Below, piece after piece: positions 32,494 to 41,029 of a DNA stretch of 41,206 nucleotides. Every line of letters begins with the position of its first letter. Position 1 is the stretch's first letter. A program made the translations under genes and the position numbers. The notes below the pieces were generated by a model, which was not told the DNA's origin, did not search any database, and saw only the letters and a list, made by a program, of their open reading frames with translations. Origin of the DNA: Fontimicrobium_A sp034506455 (GTDB taxonomy: Bacteria > Zhuqueibacterota > Zhuqueibacteria > Residuimicrobiales > Krinioviventaceae); contig JAPDPN010000013.1 in NCBI GenBank assembly GCA_034506455.1, positions 1 to 41,206 of the forward strand. Direction: 5' to 3'.

Positions 32494-33798
32494 TTGGATT
32501 CCATTGTTGATACAAACCGTTTGGCGGCATTCTTTGTTCTGCTTGTATTTTCCGGATTGCTTTCCGCTTCAGAATCTGCTTTTTTTTCGATCAACAAGCT
32601 TATACTCAAAAAGCTGGAGAGCGAGTCATCTCGACGGGCGGCATTGGCGGTCCGATTGTTGCGCCATCCCCGTCGACTATTGATCGCCATCCTCATCGGC
32701 AACACGCTGGTCAATGTGACGGCGGCTTCGCTTGCCGCAGAAATCATGATGCAGGCGGCTGCCGCTCTGGGGCAACCGCAAAAGTATGCGCTGCTCGCCA
32801 ATGTCATGATCGTCACTTTTTTTATTTTGGTTTTCGGAGAAATCTCGCCGAAGGTCACGGCGGTGCGCAACCCGGCCACAGCGGCAAAATGGCTTTCTCC
32901 GTTTGCGGCGATCGTGTTTTATCTTTTTATTCCACTCAGTCTGTTGGTGGACAAGTTGATCAATCAGATCACCTCTCTGTTTCATTTTAAGGAAAAAGAA
33001 AAAGACAAATACCTCGATGTAGACGAGTTCCAAGCCCTGCTCGAGATGGGTGAGGAGCAGGGAGCCATTGAAGAAGAAGAACGCGAGATGCTGCATTCGG
33101 TCTTTCAGTTCGGAGAAACGACCGTACGCGAGATCATGGTGCCCCGAACGGATGTGGTTTGCATACCCGACGACATAGGTTTTGACGAGCTTATCGAGTT
33201 GATCAAAGAGCATGGTCACACCCGAATTCCGGTCTATTCCGAAACCATCGATCACATTCAAGGCATTCTCAATGTAAAAGACTTATTGCCGTTGGTTGCA
33301 GAGCGGCCAAAAACCTTCAATGTGCTCAATTTCGTTCGCGAACCCATCTATGTACCGGAAAGCAAAAAGATCGATGATCTGTTACGGCTGTTTCAAAAAA
33401 AGAGTCAGCATATGGCCATCGTCGTCGATGAATACGGCGGCACTTCCGGTGTGGTTACTCTTGAAGACATTATCGAAGAGCTGGTCGGTGAAATTCACGA
33501 TGAATACGACGACGAAGAACCGCCTCTTCGCGAAATTGGTTCCGGCAGTTACTTGGCCGATGCCAAAATACAGATTGATGCTTTGAACGAAAAGCTTCCC
33601 ATCAATCTGCCGGAGGATGAAGAATTTGAGACGTTGGGCGGCTTTATTCTGGCAAAAACCGGCTCCCTACCACCGCCGGGGGAAACAATTCGACATGAGG
33701 ATTATTTACTGATCGTTGATAAAGTCGAAAAGAACCGCATCGTGAGCGTGCGCATTACGCACAGCCCGCGCACCGAGGAAACCGAAGAGCCGGATTAG
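32494..33798 (+). CDS. CNNM/CorC-family transporter protein (DUF21-CBS-CorC_HlyC)
   Basis: Membrane protein of 434 residues of the CNNM/CorB family, which is implicated in magnesium or sodium/magnesium exchange. Domain order: a DUF21/CNNM membrane domain with about four segments (6-160; SGLLSASESAFFSIN, then LVFGEISPK), an acidic helix, two CBS domains (about 205-325; REIMVPRTDVVCIPDD and VVDEYGGTSGVVTLEDIIEE) that usually bind adenine nucleotides, and a CorC_HlyC domain (about 343-425; LPEDEEFETLGGFILAKTG). The start is TTG at 32494 with CGAGGGAG upstream. The order phoH-pgpH-ybeY-CorC is common and often associated with RNA and envelope homeostasis. The transported ion is not determined by sequence. 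Confidence 0.92.
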   Translation: MDSIVDTNRLAAFFVLLVFSGLLSASESAFFSINKLILKKLESESSRRAALAVRLLRHPRRLLIAILIGNTLVNVTAASLAAEIMMQAAAALGQPQKYALLANVMIVTFFILVFGEISPKVTAVRNPATAAKWLSPFAAIVFYLFIPLSLLVDKLINQITSLFHFKEKEKDKYLDVDEFQALLEMGEEQGAIEEEEREMLHSVFQFGETTVREIMVPRTDVVCIPDDIGFDELIELIKEHGHTRIPVYSETIDHIQGILNVKDLLPLVAERPKTFNVLNFVREPIYVPESKKIDDLLRLFQKKSQHMAIVVDEYGGTSGVVTLEDIIEELVGEIHDEYDDEEPPLREIGSGSYLADAKIQIDALNEKLPINLPEDEEFETLGGFILAKTGSLPPPGETIRHEDYLLIVDKVEKNRIVSVRITHSPRTEETEEPD

Positions 33799-33802
33799 TC
33801 GT

Positions 33803-33830
33803 TTGATTTGATGCCTCGCTTTGTTATATT
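33803..33830 (+). promoter_or_regulatory. Promoter of the 394-residue membrane protein gene
   Basis: TTGATT (33803-33808), 16-base spacer, TATATT (33825-33830). Predicted start near 33837, about 28 bases before the ATG at 33865. The hexamers are the same as in both promoters of the 7213-7400 region. Confidence 0.55.
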
Positions 33831-33864
33831 TCCGCGCTAAAACAAACTGCAAAGGAGAACGGGT

Positions 33865-35049
33865 ATGTTGAAACTACGATTTGATTGGCGTGATATTTTC
33901 CGCGCGCCCCGTTTGGCTTTGAGCCTGCAGCGCATATGGATCGAACTTGTCGGATTGACGATCGGATATGCCGTTTACCTTGTGGCGACGTTTGCGGCGA
34001 TTATGGCCGCCGGCCTTCCGTTGAAAAGCGCATGGCTGCAAAACGGACTTTTGCCGTGTTTGTTTACTTTGGGTGAAAAGGCACCCTGGTATTCGTGGGT
34101 CATTTTTGCCTTTGGCTGCCTCTTTCTCCTTTTCTCGCTTATGCTTGCCGCCGCCGCTGCAGCCCGCGCCATTTATATGACTTCAAAGGGGAACGCCTTT
34201 TATACATGGAAAGAAGCGTATGCCTTTACTTTCCGTAAAGCCGGTTCAATTTTGATGACGCCGATCTCTCTTGCTGTTATCATCGGCTTGATGGTGTTGG
34301 GGGCTTGGGTAATCGGCCTTTTAGGAAAAATTCCTTACGTCGGCGAGTTGGGCGTCAGCCTGTTTACGTTGATTTGGCTTTTCAGCGCTTTGCTCCTGTT
34401 CTTCTTTTTCATTGTCACGATCGTAGCCGCAATTCTCTCGCCGGTCATCATTACGACAACCGATGAAGATGCTTTTGAAGCCGTTTTTCAATCGTTCTCT
34501 ATTACTTGGAGTCGTCCTTGGCGGTTTCTCTTTTACGAGGCCCTGACGATCGCCTTAAGCCTGGCAGCGGCAGCCGGTCTGGCCTTTTTTATCAAGGAGG
34601 CCGTGGTGATCATGAATCGCCTTTTCTCCTGGTTCATGGGTGCCGATTATATCAATTTGGCCAACAACGGTCAGGCGATGCTGCAGAGCTGGTTCTTGGC
34701 GGCGCAGCCGTTACTCGAAAAAGTCTACGGGCGTGTTACAGAATACATCTATTTTAGCCGCGAATTTGTCTTGATTCCTGCCAATACGCTGCCAAAGACA
34801 GTTGTTATTTCTTCTTATCTCTACGCCTTTTCGTTACTTTTTGCGGCGGGAGCTGTGGTCAGCTACGCCCTGGCAACGTTTACCGCAGGCAACACTCTTC
34901 TCTTTTTGTTGATCAAAAAGGACAAGGATGAAGAGAACCTGTTGGAGCGCAAGGACAAAGAAGAAGAGAGCGAAGAGACTGAAGAAGAGGAAAAGAAGGA
35001 AGACGTAAAGACGGAAGACGAAAAGAAAGAAGAAACCTCTGCTCAATAA
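33865..35049 (+). CDS. Polytopic membrane protein of unknown function with charged tail
   Basis: No family recognised. The 394-residue protein has about six to seven hydrophobic segments (near 28-52, 74-98, 125-145, 160-200, 220-240 and 312-350) separated by short loops; an N-terminal amphipathic stretch begins FDWRDIFRAPRLALSL. Segment 3 resembles a glycerophosphoryl-diester-phosphodiesterase-type or DUF4013-like membrane domain only loosely, so I make no call. The last 44 residues are almost entirely Lys, Glu and Asp and must be cytosolic and disordered. AAGGAG lies eight bases upstream of the ATG. It is flanked by its own promoter and terminator, so it is probably a single-gene unit. Confidence 0.8.
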   Translation: MLKLRFDWRDIFRAPRLALSLQRIWIELVGLTIGYAVYLVATFAAIMAAGLPLKSAWLQNGLLPCLFTLGEKAPWYSWVIFAFGCLFLLFSLMLAAAAAARAIYMTSKGNAFYTWKEAYAFTFRKAGSILMTPISLAVIIGLMVLGAWVIGLLGKIPYVGELGVSLFTLIWLFSALLLFFFFIVTIVAAILSPVIITTTDEDAFEAVFQSFSITWSRPWRFLFYEALTIALSLAAAAGLAFFIKEAVVIMNRLFSWFMGADYINLANNGQAMLQSWFLAAQPLLEKVYGRVTEYIYFSREFVLIPANTLPKTVVISSYLYAFSLLFAAGAVVSYALATFTAGNTLLFLLIKKDKDEENLLERKDKEEESEETEEEEKKEDVKTEDEKKEETSAQ

Positions 35050-35057
35050 ATGAGTTG

Positions 35058-35086
35058 GGTCGGCGGCTATAGCCGCCGACCTTTTT
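35058..35086 (+). terminator. Intrinsic terminator after the membrane protein gene
   Basis: Perfect ten-base-pair stem GGTCGGCGGC/GCCGCCGACC with a TATA loop (35058-35081), followed by TTTTT. The next 185 bases before the cold-shock gene are AT-rich. I see no strong promoter there beyond a weak TTGCTT-N16-TAACTT at 35206-35233. Confidence 0.92.
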
Positions 35087-35271
35087 AATAATATGTTAAG
35101 TATATAATTAAACAAGCGCTTTTTAAACAGCCTATCCGCCATACAAAAAATCCGGCCGACCTAGGGACTTTCCTTAAAAAACATCTCCCTGCAGCTGCAA
35201 ATCGATTGCTTTTTTGATTCTATCATTTAACTTTTTCTGCGCAAAATTTAAAGTTGGAGGTATAATAAGGC

Positions 35272-35475
35272 ATGAAATTTGGAATAGTGAAGCGCTGGGA
35301 TCCGCTGAAAGGTTTCGGCTTTATTACGACGGACGAGGGTGACGACGTATTTCTGCATGTGAGCAATTTGGCGCCGTCGCTCGACCCCCGTCGGATCGAA
35401 GAAGGGATGCGGGTCAAGTTTGATATCCGCAGCGACATCAAGGGTGATCAGGCGGTCAATGTTCGAAAGGCCTAA
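35272..35475 (+). CDS. Cold-shock-domain protein
   Basis: Single cold-shock domain of 67 residues, an OB-fold nucleic-acid chaperone that melts RNA structure. RNP1 is KGFGFITT and RNP2 is DVFLHVS; the length is typical of CspA-type proteins. GGAGG lies about twelve bases before the ATG and a second AAGG is closer. The 185-base upstream region may carry a long leader, as in many csp genes, but no conserved cold box is recognisable. The MinD-like gene follows after 60 bases and could share the transcript. Confidence 0.93.
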   Translation: MKFGIVKRWDPLKGFGFITTDEGDDVFLHVSNLAPSLDPRRIEEGMRVKFDIRSDIKGDQAVNVRKA

Positions 35476-35535
35476 TGCGCCGAATCCTTTCAGCGGCACA
35501 CGAACAGGTTTGGATATTAAAGGACGGGTTGCCGT

Positions 35536-36828
35536 ATGACGGACGTATTCGTAAAGATTAAGGATCGGCAGATGGGACCATTCAACGCCGAGGAACTGCG
35601 CGTGCTTGTCAACCGCGGCGAGTTTACGCTGTCCGATCTGGTATACGACGAAGAACTCGAGCAATGGGTGGAAGCAGGGAGTCATGAAGAGCTGCGCCGT
35701 CTTTTTGAAGAGCAGAACAAAAAGAATCGTAAAAAAACCGTTTATGCCGTCGGCGGCGGCAAGGGAGGCGTCGGTAAGACGGTCCTGACGGCATCATTGG
35801 GCATAGCGCTCGCTTCACATGACCGTGAGGTCGTCATTGTGGACGCCGATTTCGGCGGCGCCAACCTGCACACCTGCATGGGGATCTTGGAACCTGCCGC
35901 CACTTTTTATCATTTCTACACGTTACAACGCGAATCACTGGAGGATATCTGCCTCGAAACGCCGGTCAAAAACCTGCGCTTGATCAGCGGCGCCTGCGGT
36001 ACATTAGGACTTGCCAACCCCCGCTATCAGCAAAAGCTCAAGTTCATTCATCAACTGCACAAGCTCAACGCCGACTATGTGCTGCTGGATTTGGGAGCGG
36101 GTTCATCCTATAACGTCATTGACTTTTTCCTTGCTGCGGATCAGGGAATTTTGGTGACCACGCCTGAGCCCCATGCGGTCCAGGAAACGTTCAATTTTCT
36201 CAAGATGGCGGTGCTGCGGCAATTGTTGCGGCTCATCCGCAAGCACGGAGCGGCATCCGCGGTGCTCGAACAGCACGTTTTCGCCGAACCCGGCAAAATG
36301 CATTCCGATATGAACGACATCCTCCGCGATATACGGCAGGTCGATGAAGAGGCTGCTCACATCATGGAAAACTTTTTACACAACTACCATCCGCATTTAA
36401 TTCTCAACATGGTGCACAGCAGTCGGGAAATTCAGGAGGGTGACGCCCTGCGCACCGCTGCGCACGATTTGCTGAATGTTGAGGTCAATTATCTCGGTTA
36501 TGTGGAATATGACGAATCAGTGCGCAAGTCGGTTAAGGATTTGCGGCCTTTCGTGCTGGATTATCCCAAATCAAAAGCGTCGAAGAGCCTCGCCAAATTG
36601 GTTGCGGTCGGACTGCTGCAGAACAGCGGCTTGAGCGGATTCAGGGAACGGCGAAAAATCATCAAGCAGTTTGCGGAGCAGGCTGCCGACTATCCTGAAG
36701 CGTCGATGAGCGATAATGAAACGATCTGCTCAGTCAACTGCTTTTATTGGGGGGACTGCGACTACCAGGAGGGGGGCTATCCCTGCCCCATTCGTCATCT
36801 TAATCCGATCTTTCGCCAGCAACTGTAA
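35536..36828 (+). CDS. GYF2-MinD/ParA ATPase with a four-cysteine C-terminus
   Basis: Unusual three-part protein of 430 residues. Residues 1-55 form a GYF_2-like domain (VFVKIKDRQMGPFNAEEL, ending QWVEAGSHEEL). From about 68 a MinD/FlhG-type ATPase follows: deviant Walker A KGGVGKT (76-82), VVIVDADFGGANLHTCMG and YVLLDLGAGSS. A helical insert (about 225-280) and LNMVHSSREIQEG follow. The tail has C398, C402, C408 and C417 (CX3CX5CX8C), which may hold zinc or an iron-sulfur cluster. GYF_2 domains usually mediate protein contacts or membrane-protein linkage. The role could be positioning of an envelope or motility complex; no flagellar gene is nearby. It follows the cold-shock gene and ends at a terminator. 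Confidence 0.85.
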   Translation: MTDVFVKIKDRQMGPFNAEELRVLVNRGEFTLSDLVYDEELEQWVEAGSHEELRRLFEEQNKKNRKKTVYAVGGGKGGVGKTVLTASLGIALASHDREVVIVDADFGGANLHTCMGILEPAATFYHFYTLQRESLEDICLETPVKNLRLISGACGTLGLANPRYQQKLKFIHQLHKLNADYVLLDLGAGSSYNVIDFFLAADQGILVTTPEPHAVQETFNFLKMAVLRQLLRLIRKHGAASAVLEQHVFAEPGKMHSDMNDILRDIRQVDEEAAHIMENFLHNYHPHLILNMVHSSREIQEGDALRTAAHDLLNVEVNYLGYVEYDESVRKSVKDLRPFVLDYPKSKASKSLAKLVAVGLLQNSGLSGFRERRKIIKQFAEQAADYPEASMSDNETICSVNCFYWGDCDYQEGGYPCPIRHLNPIFRQQL

Positions 36829-36832
36829 ATGC

Positions 36833-36863
36833 AAGCCCGACGATGATTTCGTCGGGCTTTTTT
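36833..36863 (+). terminator. Intrinsic terminator between convergent genes
   Basis: Stem AAGCCCGACGA (36833-36843) with TCGTCGGGCTT (36849-36859), five-base loop, T-run to 36863. The T-run overlaps the stop codon (36862-36864) of the convergent minus-strand gene, so the hairpin may act on both strands. Confidence 0.9.
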
Positions 36864-37629
36864 ATTCGCGAATGAAATAGCGACTGACGTATTCACCCCC
36901 GGCAAGTTCCTGTTCTCCGGCAAAGGGAAGAACATCCGCCCCAACGGCATTTGCAGCAACACGATAGCGTCCGTTTTCCAGCTTGACCGTTATTTTGCCC
37001 TTCGGATCGATTGTGAAACGGCGTGAATTTTTGCCGCTGTAACGAACAACGAGCTGATAGGGAGTTTGGTTATCGATTTCCAAAGTCGTGATTTCTTCTT
37101 CCACGTTGCTGATTTGCCGGGAATCGGGCAATTCATCGTGCGCTCCGGAGATCATGCCGCCGACCTCGAGCGCAATCAACATCGAATCCGCCTTTGCGGC
37201 GTAGGCTGACTGCGGATATTTTTTCAAGAATTCTTGAAAAGCTTGCGGCGTATTCCGAGTCAAAGTCTCTTTCCAGGCTTCGCTCTCTGCAGAGGCCGGA
37301 TTTATCGCATCCAACCCTTTCAATTTGGCAAACTTGGGGTACCTGACGGCAAAACTCTGCAGAGCCTCCCGCGTACCGACGGCAAGCGCCTTTTTCCATT
37401 CCTGCTCCGTCTCTAAACTGTCCAGCCTCTGCCGAGCTTTCTTTGCCTGAGGACTGGCCGGGTACTGATTGATAAAGCGGCGCAATACCACCATCGAAGT
37501 GTCCCTTTTGACCAGCTCCCAGGCATTACGAGCTTCGCCGTAAGAAATATACTCCATCCTCTTTTTAAAAATGAGCACCCCCGCAATAACAGTCAGCAAT
37601 AATCCCAACACGACCAGACTTTTTTTCAT
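36862..37629 (-). CDS. Membrane-anchored protein with three 41-residue repeats and a beta-rich C-terminal domain
   Basis: Not a recognised family. The 255-residue product has one N-terminal membrane anchor (4-21, then FKKR), so the rest is probably periplasmic. Three helical repeats of exactly 41 residues follow: W37/W78/W119, F52/F93/F134 and YP at 56/97/138. They resemble TPR-like or YfiO-type tracts with the consensus FxxxYPxSxxAxxA. After a linker, residues about 180-255 form a beta-rich domain (LEIDNQTPYQLVVRYSG and GKITVKLENGRYRVAA) of carrier or Ig-like type. The ATG at 37629 has GGGAGAGGG upstream; a frame starting at 37677 is unlikely. It is convergent to the MinD-like gene and divergent from the next. 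Confidence 0.8.
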   Translation of the reverse strand: MKKSLVVLGLLLTVIAGVLIFKKRMEYISYGEARNAWELVKRDTSMVVLRRFINQYPASPQAKKARQRLDSLETEQEWKKALAVGTREALQSFAVRYPKFAKLKGLDAINPASAESEAWKETLTRNTPQAFQEFLKKYPQSAYAAKADSMLIALEVGGMISGAHDELPDSRQISNVEEEITTLEIDNQTPYQLVVRYSGKNSRRFTIDPKGKITVKLENGRYRVAANAVGADVLPFAGEQELAGGEYVSRYFIRE

Positions 37630-37769
37630 AATCCCTCTCCCTTCCTGACGGCCGTATGAGGCCGCCGACAGAATCATCCTGGCGAATTATCGCAAAATTC
37701 TACATCAAGTGCAACAAAATTTACAATGAATTTATTTTCCTCATTCTTTTGCCAAGTGTCGGAAAGCCT

Positions 37770-37797
37770 TTGATTTTTCCTCGTTACATTCTATTTT
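37770..37797 (+). promoter_or_regulatory. Promoter of the flippase-like gene, possibly leaderless
   Basis: TTGATT (37770-37775), 16-base spacer, TATTTT (37792-37797). The predicted start is near 37804, exactly at the ATG, and no ribosome site is visible, so the transcript may be leaderless. The rest of the divergent gap (37630-37769) shows nothing else I can name. Confidence 0.42.
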
Positions 37798-37803
37798 ACG
37801 AAC

Positions 37804-38763
37804 ATGAGTTCCGGGAAAAGCTTTTGGGTGCAATATCGAGCAGTCCTGCTCCTCCTCGTCAAGTTGTTCCTGGCGATTTCGATCATCATTTTATTGATCC
37901 GGCGGCTGCAGATCGAGAGATTGATCGAGACGTTCCTGACAGCCGATCGTTTTTACCTGCTTGCCGGCTCTGCCCTACTTTTGCCGAATCTCTATATCCA
38001 GTTCCGCAAATGGCAGTTGGTTGTGCGGCGCATCAACCGTTCGGCCCCCAATGCCGCCATCTTTTTTTCTCTTCTCGTCGGCCTGGCGTTGGGTTTTGTT
38101 ACCCCCGGCCGCATGGGAGAGATCGGTCGTGCGGCCTTTGTTCCGCACACGGACTGGGCCAAGCTGACCGGCCTGCTGTTGATCGACAAACTGATCGCTT
38201 TGGCGGTACTTTACTTTTTCGGTATGATCGGCTTGGCACACGTGCTTTCCTATACATTCACTTCGTTTTTGTGGCTCCCCATTCTGCTTTCTTCTTTCAT
38301 CTTGACGCTATTGATTTCCGCTGTTTTCTTTCGACCCAAAGCCCTTAAGAGCCTGGTGTCCGGCGGCCGCCCGCGGATTTTTAAGCGGCTTGCCTCCGGT
38401 GTAAGCGCAATTACTCCCTCTCTTGCGGCTAAATTGCTGCTTTATTCCATTCTTTTTCTGCTGACTTTTTGTACTCAATTCGTGCTCTTTTATCTGGCCT
38501 TCGAGCGGCAGCCGCTTCTCTCAACGTATGCTGTTGCGGTTGCGGTAATGTTTGTCAAGGCGCTTTTGCCGATTTCGTTAGGAGATTTGGGAGTTCGTGA
38601 AAGCGCCTCGGTCTATTTGTTCACTCTGGTCGGCGGAAATTCGGCGGCGGCCTTTGACGCCTCGCTTTTACTCTTTGTCGTCAATGTGCTTTTCCCATCC
38701 CTCATCGGCTTAATTCTTTTTCTCGGTAAACGATTCAATAATAAGGTCGATCGTGGGAATTGA
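37804..38763 (+). CDS. LPG synthase/AglD-type flippase-like membrane protein (UPF0104)
   Basis: Polytopic membrane protein of 319 residues of the lysylphosphatidylglycerol-synthase transmembrane family (UPF0104). About eight segments are visible, and the family motifs are FVTPGRMGEIGRAAF (about 98-112) and LPISLGDLGVRESAS (about 258-272). These stand-alone members lack the aminoacyl-transferase domain and are thought to move or bind polyprenyl- or phospholipids. No ribosome site precedes the ATG. Its stop is followed directly by the GT2 gene, so the two probably act in one lipid or glycolipid pathway. Confidence 0.88.
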   Translation: MSSGKSFWVQYRAVLLLLVKLFLAISIIILLIRRLQIERLIETFLTADRFYLLAGSALLLPNLYIQFRKWQLVVRRINRSAPNAAIFFSLLVGLALGFVTPGRMGEIGRAAFVPHTDWAKLTGLLLIDKLIALAVLYFFGMIGLAHVLSYTFTSFLWLPILLSSFILTLLISAVFFRPKALKSLVSGGRPRIFKRLASGVSAITPSLAAKLLLYSILFLLTFCTQFVLFYLAFERQPLLSTYAVAVAVMFVKALLPISLGDLGVRESASVYLFTLVGGNSAAAFDASLLLFVVNVLFPSLIGLILFLGKRFNNKVDRGN

Positions 38764-38764
38764 G

Positions 38765-39871
38765 ATGCTTTATCGCCTTTTCTTTTTGTCAATCGGCCTT
38801 TTGACACTTGCCTACGTCACGGCATTGATAATTCTGCGGAGCGGCCTGAAGCGTATTAGGCCGGTTCCGAAAAGTGAAAGAAGGATTCGGGTATCGGTGG
38901 TCATTGCGGCGCGAAACGAGGAAGCGGTTATCGCCGACTGCCTGACGGCATTAGCCAAGCAAACTTATCCACAGGAACTGACCGAGATCCTGGTCGTTGA
39001 TGACCATTCGACTGATGCGACCGCCGAAATTGCTTCCGGTTTTGCGGGCGTGGCCGTGTTAAAGTCGCAGCCGACGCCAGGTGTGGCGCCGAAAAAGGCC
39101 GCATTGCAAACCGGCATTAAAGCGGCAAAGGGCGAAATCATCCTTACAACCGACGCCGACTGCATCGCGCCGCCGCGCTGGATCGAATCGATGGCCGCCG
39201 CATTCGATGAGGATGTCGATCTGGTCGCTTCCTGGCTGACGGTCCGCGATGACGGCCGCCTGCTAAGCCGAATCGAGCGGCTCGATTCGTTTGCCTACGT
39301 TCTTATCGGCGCCGCCTTATTCGGCTTGAATCGGCCGACGCTGGCCAACAGCGCCAACATGGCGTTCCGCAGGTGCGCCTTTTTCGAGGCGGGAGGCTAT
39401 GCCGACATCGGCGCGTTCGGTTCCGGCGATGACGATCTCCTTGTGCAGAAAATGGCTTCGCGCAGCCGCAGGCAATGCCGATTTGTTGACGGGGAAATCG
39501 TGACCACAGCCTCCAACCCTCGTTGGCGCAACTTTTTTGCGCAACGGCTGCGATGGGCTTCGAAAACCGACGCTTACCCGGCCGCCTTAATGACGGCAGA
39601 GGTTATCATCTATTTTTACTTTTTCCTGTTATTTATTTCCTGGCTCGCCGCCCCGGCTGCGCCGTTTCTTTTGGTCTTTACGGCGGTCAAGTTTGCCGCC
39701 GATTTCTTGTTTCTTCGGCGCATTAAATTGCCTGGATTCGCCATCCCTTTGCATGTCTTTTTATTGGCCGAGATCATTCAAGTGCTCTATATTTTGGCGG
39801 TAGGTTTATGGGCCAATTTGGGTGTCTATGAATGGAAAGGCCGGACTTATCGCCGCGGCCGCTTATTCTAA
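38765..39871 (+). CDS. Membrane-associated family 2 glycosyltransferase
   Basis: GT2 enzyme of 368 residues. A membrane segment lies at about 4-24, then the GT-A domain: VSVVIAARNEEAVIADCL, ILVVDDHSTD, TTDADC (DXD), GSGDDDLLVQKM and QRLRWASK (a QXXRW motif). About three hydrophobic segments follow (about 285-355). The layout fits processive or lipid-linked glycosyltransferases. The start is ATG at 38765, one base after the previous TGA; a GTG at 38753 overlapping that gene is possible. It pairs with the flippase-like gene, so I infer transfer of a sugar to a lipid. The substrate is unknown. Confidence 0.9.
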   Translation: MLYRLFFLSIGLLTLAYVTALIILRSGLKRIRPVPKSERRIRVSVVIAARNEEAVIADCLTALAKQTYPQELTEILVVDDHSTDATAEIASGFAGVAVLKSQPTPGVAPKKAALQTGIKAAKGEIILTTDADCIAPPRWIESMAAAFDEDVDLVASWLTVRDDGRLLSRIERLDSFAYVLIGAALFGLNRPTLANSANMAFRRCAFFEAGGYADIGAFGSGDDDLLVQKMASRSRRQCRFVDGEIVTTASNPRWRNFFAQRLRWASKTDAYPAALMTAEVIIYFYFFLLFISWLAAPAAPFLLVFTAVKFAADFLFLRRIKLPGFAIPLHVFLLAEIIQVLYILAVGLWANLGVYEWKGRTYRRGRLF

Positions 39872-39953
39872 AAAGCATTTTGTCAAGGCAAGGCTTGCAC
39901 TTTCCTTGTACCTTTGCGAAATTGTGTCGAACAAAAATTAATGCGAGGTCGAT

Positions 39954-40964
39954 ATGATTCGATTTGCAATTGTCGGCTACGGCTTTATCGGCGGCGTTCA
40001 CGCGCCCGTGCTGCGAAAAATCAAAGGTGTTGAGATTGCGGCCATTGTGGAACAGGATACGGCCAAGAGGCAGGCGGTAAAAGGCAACATTGCAGTGGAT
40101 GGTGCCGAAGAACCAGTGCTGGTACCGTTCTACGCGAGCCTGGAAGAGATGTTCGAAAAGACAAAGGTAGATGTGGTGAGCATTTGTCTGCCGACTCATC
40201 TGCATCGTGAGTATGCCGTCAAGTCGCTGAAAGCCGGGTGTCATGTGGTGTGCGAAAAACCGATGGCCCTGACGCTGAAAGAGTGCGACGAGATGATCGT
40301 TGCCGCTCGCGCCGCGCGAAGACGACTCTTTATTGCTCAATGCATCCGCTTTTGGCCTGAGTACGAAGCTCTGGAAAAAATTGTGCGGGAAAACCGGCTC
40401 GGCACCTTGCTTTCTTTGCATCTCTTTCGTCTCAGCGGCCTGCCGGATTGGGGTGGGCCGAATGCCTGGTTTTTTGATGAGCAAAAAAGCGGAGGCTGTC
40501 TGTTCGACCTGCACGTACATGATGCGGACTTTGTTCATTACCTTTTAGGCCGACCGGAATCCGTTCTTTCACGCGGCGTTTCATTGCCGAACGGCACTAA
40601 TGGGGCTGTAACAACCACCTATCTTTTTGATCGCGACTTGATCTGCACTGCCGAGGGAAGCTGGCTGTATTGCAGCGGGTTTCGCATGGGGTTTTCAGCG
40701 ATCTTTGAGGAAGGACAGATCGAGTACGATTCCGCCGCTGCGCCTGCCATGAGACTGTGGCGTAAAGGGGGCGCAGAAGCCGAAATCATCGTTCCCGCGC
40801 CCGGAGATGGTTATGAACGGCAGTATCGTTATTTTATCGAATGCCTCGAGCAAAACGTGGAACCGACGCGCATGACGCCCGAAAGCACAAGGCAAAGCAT
40901 CGAAATCGCTTTGGCTGAAAAGCGTTCAATGGAAGAAGGACGCCTGATTAGTCTGAGAGAATAA
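39954..40964 (+). CDS. Gfo/Idh/MocA-family oxidoreductase
   Basis: NAD(P)-dependent sugar or inositol-type dehydrogenase, 336 residues. The Rossmann fold starts FAIVGYGFIGGVHAPVL, the catalytic-type lysine is K102 in CEKPMAL, and the conserved histidine pair is in DLHVHDADF (H189). The C-terminal domain is the usual beta sheet. AGG lies ten bases upstream of the ATG. Unlike the dehydrogenase at 13861 it has no partner aminotransferase or acyltransferase nearby, and 82 bases separate it from the GT2 gene. The substrate cannot be told from sequence. Confidence 0.9.
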   Translation: MIRFAIVGYGFIGGVHAPVLRKIKGVEIAAIVEQDTAKRQAVKGNIAVDGAEEPVLVPFYASLEEMFEKTKVDVVSICLPTHLHREYAVKSLKAGCHVVCEKPMALTLKECDEMIVAARAARRRLFIAQCIRFWPEYEALEKIVRENRLGTLLSLHLFRLSGLPDWGGPNAWFFDEQKSGGCLFDLHVHDADFVHYLLGRPESVLSRGVSLPNGTNGAVTTTYLFDRDLICTAEGSWLYCSGFRMGFSAIFEEGQIEYDSAAAPAMRLWRKGGAEAEIIVPAPGDGYERQYRYFIECLEQNVEPTRMTPESTRQSIEIALAEKRSMEEGRLISLRE

Positions 40965-41029
40965 AAACGCTCGAGGGATAGAGATCGATTGCCGGCGAAA
41001 CCTTTCGCATCTTGTTCAGTTATATGTTA

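Noticed and set aside
35087..35271. Cold-box or thermosensor leader of the cold-shock gene
   Set aside because: The gap is AT-rich and long enough, but no conserved element or clear promoter could be identified, so only the weak promoter match is mentioned.
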